Assembly: GCA_019054805.1 (NCBI GenBank) | Contig: JAHQIY010000012.1 | Coordinates: 2,604,001-2,668,000 of the forward strand | Reading direction: 5' to 3' | DNA length: 64,000 bases | Origin: Brachionus manjavacas | Lineage: Eukaryota > Rotifera > Eurotatoria > Ploima > Brachionidae | Part shown: one piece after another, positions 47,301 to 59,300 of the stretch | Numbering within the stretch: the stretch's first letter is position 1 | Layout of the letters: every line of letters begins with the position of its first letter | Translations under genes and position numbers: made by a program | Notes under the pieces: generated by a model | Told to the model about the DNA's origin: nothing | The model's input: the letters and a program-made list of their open reading frames with translations, nothing else | Database searches by the model: none

Positions 47301-50300
47301 TGTTTTTTTATACTCCGGTTATAGATATCCAATTTATCAAATTCACATTACCAGGGGATCTAAGATTGTCAAAAGCAGTTTCTGAATGCTCTTTATTTAT
47401 ATACCAATCATTCCAATATTGTTTTATTTTCGATTTTAGTGATTTAAACCAGCAGACATCCACTCTCTCAGCATTTTACTTATTAATCTAAAGGCTTTTG
47501 CTGTTTTTCTTTACTTTTAAGTTGATCAAATTTTTTAATTACATTAAGCTTAAAAGCTAAACGATGCTTTTTTACCATTTTTTGAAAGAATGAAAATAAT
47601 TGCAATAAAAAATGGTTTAATTTTTTGTGTTTGAATTACAAAATGTATCTAATGTTAAAATAACATTGAAAAAGTGCGATGTTTCAGATATTTTTTCAGT
47701 TTCAAAAAAAATTTTTTAAACATTGTAAATTATTTTTTTATTTGTAAATTTTGACTATGGGTTTGTGACATAATGATCCTTAAAGTTAATATTTGTAGTT
47801 TAAAAAACTATCTACGCTCTGTTTTCCATTTTTCATAAATTGAGTACTTTTTAAAATTCATTAAACGAAAGTCTATTATCACTCAAGTCAAAATTTTATA
47901 TGAATTTATATTTTATTAAATTTTTAAAATTTTATATTTTATTTTTTTCGGGTCTAGTCGCTTAGGTAAACTATGCTTCACCTGTTACTGGAGCAATTCT
48001 TGTTCGCATGTTTTATGAACTATTAATTGACCATAACATAATCTAAAAATCGTTCGCCTAATTCTATTTTGAACAAAAAAATTGGGTAAACCAATGGTTC
48101 ACAAAACCTGAGAACAAGATAAGTGAACTATGGTTTACCTAACTGACTAGACTCAGTTTTTCACGATTGAATATAAACTTTAATCTGAATGAATTATTTA
48201 TCTTTTTTTTTTATTCATTTTTTATTTTATTCTATTTTATTTAACTTTATTTTTAGTTTTTATTCTGAAGGAGCATATGCTTGGTAAAAAAAAATAAATG
48301 GATTGTTTAAAAGTTAAAAAAGAATTTTCAATATTTTTTTTAAATTTCCAAATAAGGATTAAATTCATTCTATTTCACCATAGAGTTTAATTCCAAATAT
48401 GCTTGCAATTTTAACTTGGAACTATTTTTTTTGAAACTGAAAAAAATATTTGAAACATCGCACTTGTTGTATAATCTTTTAAAAAATATAAGGACTCGAG
48501 AATTTTTTTTTTCAGATTAATTTTAAAACCTGGACTGTAAATCTTTTTAGTATGTATGTAGTTTTTAGTTTTTAGTACTCATGAAACCCAAATTTTTCAA
48601 TTGTTTAACCTGTTCTCTTGAGTCAATCCAAATTTATCGATACATGGTCTCTTAAATAAGGCACTACGGCACTTCAGAATTTCCAAAATCAGAATTTTTG
48701 ACATGATCACTAGAATTTACAGTTTTTAAAGTAAATTTATCTTTCAACTTTTTTGCATAAATTACGTAGATTAACAGAAAAATACTAAAATTTTAGAATT
48801 TTGAAAATTAAAAAAAAATGGAATTTTTTCAATTTTTTTTAATAATTTTCAGTAATTTCAAAAAATGTTAAAAAATTGAATAAAAAATTTTAAAATGATT
48901 AAGGAACAAACTGACATCACTGATATCTACTAAAAATTCAAATAAAAAATTAAAGTAAAGGTACTGTTTTGAAATATAAAATGATTAAAATAAAAAATGA
49001 AACACAAAATATAGAAAAAAAAATAAGCGGGCTTTATCATTCTATTTTATAGAAAAGAAATTTTATGAAGTTTATTTTTTTTCAGAAATATATTTATAAA
49101 TTTTTAAATAAATTAAAAAAAATACACCTTTTAAAAAACTAAATTTACATTTAAAAAATTAAGTTATTTTGTAAAATTTTTTGAAAAAGTGTTCAATCTC
49201 TTTGAGAAAAAATAAATTTTCCATCTATATTGACCATAGGTTTATCCATATTTATGATTCTCTTTAATTTATATATTCTTCTCATTTTTATTTTTAATAG
49301 TTAGTTGACTATTCAAATGTGACTTTGAAAACAGGAGTTGCAGAAGTTCAAAAAATAACTCTCAACTCATCGTTCAATGTGCCTTACATTCTTTCATTCG
49401 AAAATGTCGAAACAGGTAAATTTTTAAATAAGAAAAATTTGATTATATATTTAAAATTTTAAGTTGTATTTGATTTTGAGACCACTACAGCACTTAATAT
49501 ACAAAACGCATTAAATGATTTGCCTTCATTGGGCTCAAACTTGGTATCTGTTAGCCCAGTTTCTTCGTCAAGTCCAAATATTAAAATATTCAGAGTTGCT
49601 TTCTCGGCTGACTTAGGAAATGTTCCAGATTTGGAGGAAAAAAGTGGAAATTTGATCATGGACGTAGAGGAAGAAACAACAGGAGTTGCATCTGGAACAA
49701 ATGTTCAGTTAACTGTGCAAGGACAAAACTCACCACTATTTAGTTTAACTCAAACAAGTGACAACGTAATAAATCAAATTTTCAATAAAATTTAATATTG
49801 TGAAAAATTTTAAATTTTAAAAAGATAAAAGCCGTTCTAAGAAAAACCTTTGGTATTCGTTGTCCTGTTTCTATCCAGGAAAAAACAGAAGATGTTCATG
49901 ATGTCTACGATTTTGAAACATGCTGGAGTATTCCAGAGGGAAATTTAAATGATAGCGCATTTTGCGGCTTATGTTCATCAAGAAGTTCTTCTCTATTTTA
50001 TCAAGCCAATGCATTTAGTATTTTTAAATATGTAAAATTCTCTTTTTAAAAATAATTATTTTCTTTTATCTTTTAATTTTTGTTAAGCTTTGTTTTGCTT
50101 ACAAACAAAATATAGCATTCTACAGAATCGACATACAATATAGAGATTTTAGTGGAAACTACCATTACAGATCATTACTTGTAGATTCCATATCTGATAA
50201 TGAATGGCATTATGCATGTTTTGACATTGTTACCAATGTAGCTAACAATATTGGTTCATTTCTTATACACAGAGTTAGTAAATTTTTATGATATTCAAAA

Positions 50301-53300
50301 AATTAATTTATTAGACAAAAAGACAAAAAAGAATTTACTTATGACAAATTTTTTTTTTCTGTACCGAGCAAAATTGTACAACTTTTTTTCTAAAGGTCTA
50401 AACTTAATTCTGTGAATGCAGCATGGTGCAACATTCAAAGTTGCATCAAAAATCTTTGAATTTTGCATCATTCACAGAACTAAGTTTAAACTTTTAGAAA
50501 AAAAGTTATTTTATTTTTTTTCACATTATTCTGTTCTTTAGTACTGAAATTCACCAAACCCCTAAATCTTTGTTATAATTCTTAAGTTTGGCGGGTATTT
50601 TTTCCAAATTTTTTTTATTAGTTCCTTGTTTTTGAATATTATCCATAAAGTAAATTCATTTATTTATTTATTTTAATTGTTTTTTTTTATTAAAATAAAT
50701 GAATAAGCCATCCATTGTCGTATCCCAGACGAGCAAAGCGAAGCCTCGCTTATGGATTAGGGTTGGGTTTAGGTGTGGGATAGTTATGCTTTTAAAAAAT
50801 GGGATAATATTTCTCTTAATAAAATTTTTTTCTTTTAAAAAATTTTAACTCAATTAATTCAAATAATTGAATAATCGAAATATTCGATAAGTTTTCGAAA
50901 GTAACACTTTAAGATAATAATAATCGAATTTTAGAAATACTCGAAGAGGTTTAAGAGTAAGAGGAAAAATGCAGATAAAAGAATAATTTTCAAAAAGAAA
51001 ATATTGTTCATTAGTCTACTTTTTTAAGATTGCGTTTTTATGATTCGGTTCCTCTTTCAGAAATGGAACGTTTCAGTTTTGCAAGAACTACTCTATCATA
51101 TTTTAGTTTAAAAAATAAACCGAAATGCTGATTTTGAATGACATTTTAATGGAAGTTTCTGAAAATGAATTTAAACAAGGAAAAAAATAATTCAAGATTG
51201 TAAAGATTTTCTAATGTTTTGGGTTTAAGTTGTGGCTAAGAAATTTCCAAAGAAATTGTCTCTACTTTGCCCTTGTCTATTTTAAACTCTTTATTATCTT
51301 AAATAAGTAAAAGTATGCACTATGAACATTTTTTTGATCTATATTTGTTCCAAAAAGGTGTACTCGAAAAAAACATTCTTATCCCTTTAATTTATAAGCT
51401 TAAGCCGATTTCTGTCCCAAATTTTTTTGAATTTAGACGTAATTCGGATGGCAGCTTAATAAATATTTTTAAAAAATGTCTTTAGATTTGATTTAAATTT
51501 CAGAACATGCAAAATATTTTTTAATTCTGCAAATTTCTCTTGTTCCAATGCTCTTAGCATCAAAAACTTTGATTTTAGTCAAAAAAGAGGATAATCGTTT
51601 CAGCAAAACCTTTAAATCTAACAAACACACTCACTTGAAAACACCTCTAAATCACTGTTCTGCACACTCAAAAAAAAACATTTTTAAATTCGTAATTAAA
51701 TTTCATTGCAGATTTTTATATTTTCATAACATTTCAAAGCTTTATTATTTTAAAATTTTTGAAAAAGGATTTTAATTTGAATAAATGCATTGAAATTTAA
51801 TTGCGTATTTAAAATGATTTGATCAAATTAAAAAAATAAAATTTTATCAAAAACTTTATTTGCCCACTTTTCTTAAGTATGAAAAACACAAAAAGATTGT
51901 TTTAGACAAAAAGATAGATTGATTGTTTTTGGCATTTATCAGTTCGACAATCCATGGAACCTGTCAAATCAGGAGTCGTGCTGGAATAATTTAAAGTATA
52001 AGTAAAATAGCAATCTACACGCATCGACTTTAAACTTAAAATTAAATTAACTGAAACTTTTGTTAATTTTCCTAAAAAGGTCGACCAAAAAAATCTTCAA
52101 AAGCCTTAGGATATTAATTATATTAAGCTTAAATTAATAATAAAGCTAAAATTTGATTTCTTTATTAATTTTATTAAATAATTAAAAGTCTGAACAACAC
52201 TCCATAAAAAGTGTGTTAAAAAGCTTTCTAATTATTTTTTTGGACTTGACTAAAAATGACAAAAAAAGGTGTTAAGACCAGTATCAAGGGTGTTTTTAAG
52301 TAAAATGTATTTTAAATGCCAAAAACAATGTATTTTAAGATTTTAAAGATGTGCTGAAAAGATCTTTAATTGTGTTTAAACGATTTTTGTGTGTGCTGAT
52401 TAGGGAGACCCGTTTAAAAAGTATCAAAAATCGCTTGAAAAAAATTAAAATATTAAAATTTTTTTATTTTACTCTAAAATTGATTCTGTTTAAGGCTACA
52501 TTGTTTCCATTTTCTTACCAAACAAGTTATGTTGACACGATTTCGCTGAGGAAGAGTCTTCCGGACGGTTATGATGGTGGGTTTTTTTGTTGTGTGTTAG
52601 AAATAATTTTTATATTTACTTTAATCACTAGATCCAAGACTAATTACAACAAGACGATTGTATCCAAATATTCCAATTTTTCCAAATGAATTAGCCGTAA
52701 CTTCCAGCCCAAATGACAAACAATTCACTCTTAGTTACAAGCCAAACAACTGCCTAAATAATCTTAGCACTATTTCAATTCGAAACTTTCCAGAATCTTC
52801 AATCACACGTCTAAATGCTGCCAATCCACCAGTAACTGGTGCTTTCAATATTTCATGGAATAACACAAAATTCAACGGTTTGTAAAAAAAAATTTATTTA
52901 ATGAAAAAATTTTTTTTTTTATTCTTAAGAAATTGCTGCCAATATTGATGAAAAATCTCTCAAAAATTACTTAGAATCAGTTAAACAAATGGGTCAAGTG
53001 ACTGTTGAAAGAAGCAAAAATTGTGCTGGTTATAAATGGAGAATCAAATGGCAATCTGGAGGAAGCAAACCAAAATTATCTATAGTAATTAGTTAATATT
53101 TTAATTCTGTTCAAAAATTTAGTATTCAAATGCCTATTTATGTTTCAATTAGAATCACAAAACTCATATTTAAATTTCTTTTTTTTCTTCATACTTTTGA
53201 ATTCTTATGAAATTTAAAAAAATCCCACAGACCTTGTTTTATTTATTTATTGGTAAATTGAAATCAATTTTTCAAGGTATGTAACAGATATTTTTTTGAA

Positions 53301-56300
53301 TCTTTAAAGATATTTTTAGATGATCTCTTTAAGACATCAAAGGCTTTTTCAGCATAAGTTATATAAGATTCCCTTGAATTCTTTAAAATTTATATTTTAT
53401 TGAAGTTAAAGAATTAAGTCATTTTTTCGGATTTCCAAAGAAAAAATTTATATTTACAAATTAAAGAAAAAGTATCAAAGAAAATAATCACGCAATTTAT
53501 TGAAATAGAGAAAAAATATCTTCTGTTTAAATTTTTATAAAATTTTCATTCGAGTTGTATCTTTATTTACTATTTAAAGGATGCATAATAACCCGTCATA
53601 TCTTTAATTATATTGTCATATGGGTAACTAAATTAAGTACAGTCAAACCTCTATAATTCGGACAAACAAGTTTTGAAAGAATAAGATCGGGTTATGAAAT
53701 TTCCGAAATAACAATAATCCGGAAAAAAATTATAAGTTCGGATTAAATTTTACAAATTTTGTTTATCATTTTTAGTCATCCAAGCTTTTGCATTAGAATA
53801 GAGCATAAATAATATCTATCCACAAATCCAGTAAAAATCTTCACTAATTTAGAAAAAAAATAACACAATCAATAAACAGTTAACTAATTCAGTTTATAAT
53901 ATTTATTTCAGAAAAAGAACACAAAAAATAAAAAAATATCACAAAAAAAGATGAAAAAACACTAATTCAATTAAATCATAACTTTATTTTAATTTTATTC
54001 AATAATTAAGTAAAAAAAAATTATATAAAAAAAATTACCTACTTTTTTTTTGTACAGCCATTTGGACAATAAAAACCTTTTTTTTTAACATTTTTGCATT
54101 ACACTTGTCGCAACTTTTTTGAATGCTTGAGCTTTCGATTTCATTTGTTTTCTCCATAATTGCTCTCTTGGTCGTCGTTTTGACAACATCATCTTCTTCG
54201 TCATCGTTTTCGAATGATTCAATGCCAATTTCTTTGTTTGAGACTAACTCAGATGGTTAAAATTCGAGTGCAGATTTTGTTTTGATAGGAGCTCCTCTTT
54301 TGCGCTTGTTGCTTATAGGAATATCCAGACCTACCTTATTAAAATTCATTAATTTCAATCTATAAGCACAACTATATCTTACCATATGTGGTTACAAAAA
54401 TAATTTTTAAGTAAAATGCACATGTACATTTACTTAATTTCCAATTTTTCTTGTTGATGTTAATAATACGAATTTGGTTCATTTTTTCTTTTTGGAAAAA
54501 AATAAATAAATTTAGAACAAAAAAAGGATCAAATTTAATTCCTAAATTGATTTTAAATGAAAGGGAATTCAAAACTAATGAAGAAAAGGGAAAATGCTTT
54601 GGAGAACTCTTATCGTCAATATTTAGTCCTAATTCTGATTTAATTGATACTGAGAAAGATATCGAAATTCTAAATTCTAACTCTGTTTTCTTTAGGAATT
54701 ATAACCAGTCTAATTTTAATGATCCAATTTGCTTAAATGAATTAATTATGGCTTTAAAGAGATTAAAAAATGAAGCGGCATCAGGTCCTGACCAAATTCA
54801 TAATTTAATGTTAAAAAACTTACCTAGAAATTCATTAATAGAAATCATAGAACTTTTTAATTTAACTCTTCGAGAAGGTAGAGTCCCGAAAGCGTGGAAA
54901 ACATCTTACATTACTATGATTCAAAAAAAGGCCTCTAGTTTACACGATCCTTTAAATTATAGACCAATTAGTATAACGAGTTGTTTAGGAAAGCTACTGG
55001 AACGCATAGTATATTCAAGATTATACAATTTTTTAGAGCAAAATTCACTCCTTATCCAGGAGCAATCTGGATTTAGGAAACACCGGCGAACAGCAGATAA
55101 TCTTTTCTTCTTAATTCAAAAAATTGTGGAATCATTTAATAGAAAAAAAAGAGTTTGCGGCCTTTTTTTTGATATTTCTAAAGCCTTTGATAGGGTTTGG
55201 CATGAAGGTTTACTTTTTAAATTGATTAAAATGAATCCACCTCATTACCTGACTAACTGGATTTGATCCTTTTTAGACTCGGGGACATTTAAGGTAAATG
55301 TGAATGACCATTTGAGCGAAGAATATCAAATAACTGCAGGTGTTCCTCAAGGCTCAGTAATTAGTCCTCTTTTATTTAGTATATACATTAATGACATCCC
55401 TAAAAGAAACAAAACAAATAATGAATACTCTCTGCTTTTTGCAGATGATCTAGTTACATTCTTCAATTATAACAAAAAAGGGAACCTAGAAAATAAGATC
55501 AATAAATACCTCAACGAATTAGAACAATGGCTTATTAAGTGGAAAATGAAGATATCGGTTGAAAAGTCGTGTTCATTAGTCTTTTCTAGGTACAAAAAAG
55601 AGAGTGATAATCTTAACTTAAAAATTTATGGAAACAGAATAGAGAGACAAAAAGAAATCAAGTTTCTTGGTATTAAATTTGATTCTAAATTAAACTTTAA
55701 TATACTGGTAGATGAAATTAAAGAGCGCTGCAATAAAAGGCTAAATATTATTAAGATATTGTCAAACAAAAAATGGGGTCTTAATCAGAACACACTAGGA
55801 AATCTATATAAATCTTTAGTCGGATCAATTTTAGACTATTCTTTTCCTTGCTTGAATTCATTTTCAGAAAATAATATCAAAAAACTACAAGCAATTCAGA
55901 ATACAGCAGTCAGATCTATTCTTAAGTTAAAATATGATACTCCCTCCAACATCGTACATCATGAGGCTTTTAATAAACTAAAATTACTAACAGTCTCGAA
56001 TCGGCTTTTTGAATTGAGTGAGAGATATGTTGGGGCAGGACTGAGTCATTCTATTCCATTGGTTGTAAGACTGGTGAAGGAATACAAAGAAGGTTTCGAA
56101 TCAAGATATATTGACTACCCAACTCCATTGTGTAATTGCTACCTTACTATTTCTTCTTTTTTTCCTGAAACTTGAACTATTTAAACATGAGCCACATGTA
56201 ACAATCTTTTCCAATTTTATATATTCTTAATTTTCATTTATTTAGCTTATTTACTTTTTTTTAATTCTTTTTTTTTTTTTTTTTTTTTTATCTTATTTTA

Positions 56301-59300
56301 TTAACTTTAATTTTATTTTTATTTTATTTTATTTCATTTTTATTTTATTTTTATTTTATTTTTTTAATTTTTAACTTATTCTGAAGGAGCTCTAGCTCGG
56401 TACAGAAAACAAATAAATAAATAATTCAAGGATCATTGTATCAAAATTCGACCATGGCTTTAACTCGAGTTTACTCGTGTACTGTTATTTTTAAATATTT
56501 ATTATAAGTTAATTGAGTCTCTTTCGCAAACAGACTTGCTGTGCGGTTTTGAATCGATAGTATAATCGAATGGCCATCAATTAATGGACTGACAAAAAAA
56601 ATTAAATTTTTCTGACAAAAAAGACTAAATCTACTAAAAAAAAACTACATATGATGACAAATAAATTAATTGACTGATAAAATAATGATTTGAGTGACAA
56701 AAATACTTTTTGACTAATTAATTATTTTTACACTAAATTAATGATTTTGAGGTCACAATAAAAATCAAAATCTTGAACTATAGCACCAAAATCGGAAGGA
56801 AGCTCCAGACGATTATGACAAACCGTTTTGTCCAAATCTCATCATCAAGCTAGAGTCATGTATGAGAAAACGTCACAATTTTAGTTCATTCCTTACAATC
56901 TTAGAGAACTAAATTACTAAATAGCTTTTCTTTTTTTTCCTTATTCACTCCTTGTGAAGCATAGGGTCATTACTTTTGGTTTCCACTCAAGTCCACCTAA
57001 ATAGCTTAATTAGATCTAAAATAATGTAAAATAAAAATGAATAAAATTTTGTCAGTGCAAAATTATTAAATAGTCATCTCAATATATATATATATATTTG
57101 TCAGTCGTTTAGTTTTTTTGTCAGATTAGTTAGTTTTTTATTGTCAGGTAAAATAGATTAAATTCACCACTTTTAGTTATTTTTGTCATCTTAAAAAAAT
57201 TAAATTTGTCACCCCCAAAAAATTTAAGCCTAATCGAATCTTGTGATAATGTTGCCAATATGTAAAACTTTGCACTTATCGATATTCAATGAAGTAGACC
57301 AGTCTCTTGACAATCTACATATGTTGTCTAAATTGTAGACTAAGGATCGAGCTGAAACTATTAGGAGCCGATATATTTTCTGTATCATCTGCATAGGCTT
57401 CACATTCATTTCCTATAATTTCTAACATGTCATTAATGTAAATAACGAAAAGTAATGCCCAAGTCCTGAGCTCTGAGGCACTCCTCTTATCACTTCTATC
57501 CAATTTGAACATGTGTCACCAAGTACCACTTTCTGAGTTCTACCCTTCATTAATGATGTAATGCATCTTATTATACGTTCACCATAACCATGAAATCTAA
57601 GCTTATACAAAGGCTTATCATGAGAAACTCTGTAGAATGCTTTCGCAAAATCTGTATAGACCAGATCCGAAAAACCTTGAGCTACAGCTTTAGTAATTAT
57701 GTCCATTCTTTCTAGCAGATTTTTCGAGCACGATATAACTGGCAAAAAACCATGTTGGCAGCCAGATATGAACTTATTATCCAATTATGTTCTAGTGTCA
57801 TATCTTTTGCTAGGCTCTTAGATAACTTGCATATTAAACTGGTTAACGAGACTGGACGATAATTCGACTATTTTGAACTAGACTTGTTTTTAAGTCACAG
57901 TTTTGAGTCTAAGTCAAAGTCATGACTTAAAAATTTTTTTCATTTTTTTAGTGAAGTTTAGTCGAGTCAACTAATTTTCTGATTTTAAAACTAAACATTT
58001 TTTGGATTAAAATAAAAAATCATATTTATTTTTTAGTTTAAAAATCAGAAAATTAGTTGACTTTGCTAAACTTCAAAAAAAAAAAAATTTTAAGTCATTG
58101 ACTTGACTTGACTTGACTTAAGACTTGTGACTTAAAAACAAGTCTGTTTAGAACCTCCCTTGTTCAGTATATTTTTTTTATTAAAATATCAAAATTTTTC
58201 ATGATTTCGAAATTTACAACCATTTCTTTCCGAAAATAGATACTCTATCTTAATGCATGTAATGAAGTTAATCTTTTTTTATTTAATTAATTTTTTTTAA
58301 TTAAGGACTCTTTTTCACTAAGTGGAAATTGGCCAAATATTCTGACAAGACAAATTCAGATTGGATATGCACTATTTGCTCCATTGACTGACAATATTCT
58401 AAGAACTTACCATCAAAAGCCTCAAGTATAATTTTTTTATAGAACAAAAAAAGACATTGTTTTTTATTTAATAAATAAGAATAAAAATTTTATTTTTAGA
58501 TAACTGTGTCAATAAATGGACATCTTTCTAAGTGCTCGAATTCATGCGATTTTGGATGGTCAAATGAATCTACGCCAATTGTAGAAACAATAACTGAGCA
58601 AAATTCAAGCAGTGTTATTCTAAAAGGCTACGGATTTGACCCTAACCGAGAGAATAATTTGGTTCTAATTGGTGAGACAAAATGTGATGTCATATGGGCA
58701 AGCGAAAATCAATTAGAATGTGTGCCAGGAAATGGACCTTTGGGAAGCTATTCATACAGTGTTAATGTATTGGGTAAAGGATTTGCTAGTTTCACTTCTT
58801 CAGCAGCTAATACCACTTACGCTTTTGAACTTGATGCATATTCGGTAGCTCCGACCACTAGTGGAACAGGTGGTGGAGTTATTGTAAACATAACTGGTAA
58901 AGGCTTTTCAGCCTCCACCAAAGTTTCAATCGATGGAATAAATTGTCCCATTCTAGACAAAAACTATCTAATTATTAGTTGTATGGTACCATCTAATGTA
59001 ACCATTTTATATATTAAAAATAAAAAATAATTTTTAAAATCAAATTTTTTATATTTTAAGCCAACAAATGCAAGCAAGAGTGTAGATATTCTGATAAGTG
59101 ACAATGATCAAAATAAAACATTAGAAAAGTCATTTTTTTATGATTATGACAACACACCTCAAGTGAGTGGAATATCAAAAACAAAATTGAGAGTGATAGG
59201 CGAAGAATCCATAACTATCAATAAAACTTTTACCGAAGAAAACATCCAAGTTTATATTGGTTCAAAACTTGCTAAAATACTTTGGTCAACAAACGAATCA

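Larger units (their letters stand above)
56450..58170 (-). pseudogene. LINE relic split by two nested elements
   Basis: Minus-strand LINE pieces: SNYRPVSLTSLICKLSKSLA and QHGFLPVISCSKNLLERMDI (57880-57700), LVYTDFAKAFYRVSHDKPLY (motif A, about 57650), IEVIRGVPQSSGL (motif B), CEAYADDTENIS (catalytic YADD, about 57400), ICRLSRDWSTSLNIDKCKVL, then across the element at 56572-57230 YTIDSKPHSKSV (about 56560). Heavily frameshifted. The 57879-58146 MITE splits its N-terminal side. Confidence 0.82.

Noticed and set aside
50274..52494. Possible split into two genes at the long introns of the PKHD1L1-like gene
   Set aside because: Exon phases match across every long intron and the domain order continues as expected for one protein.
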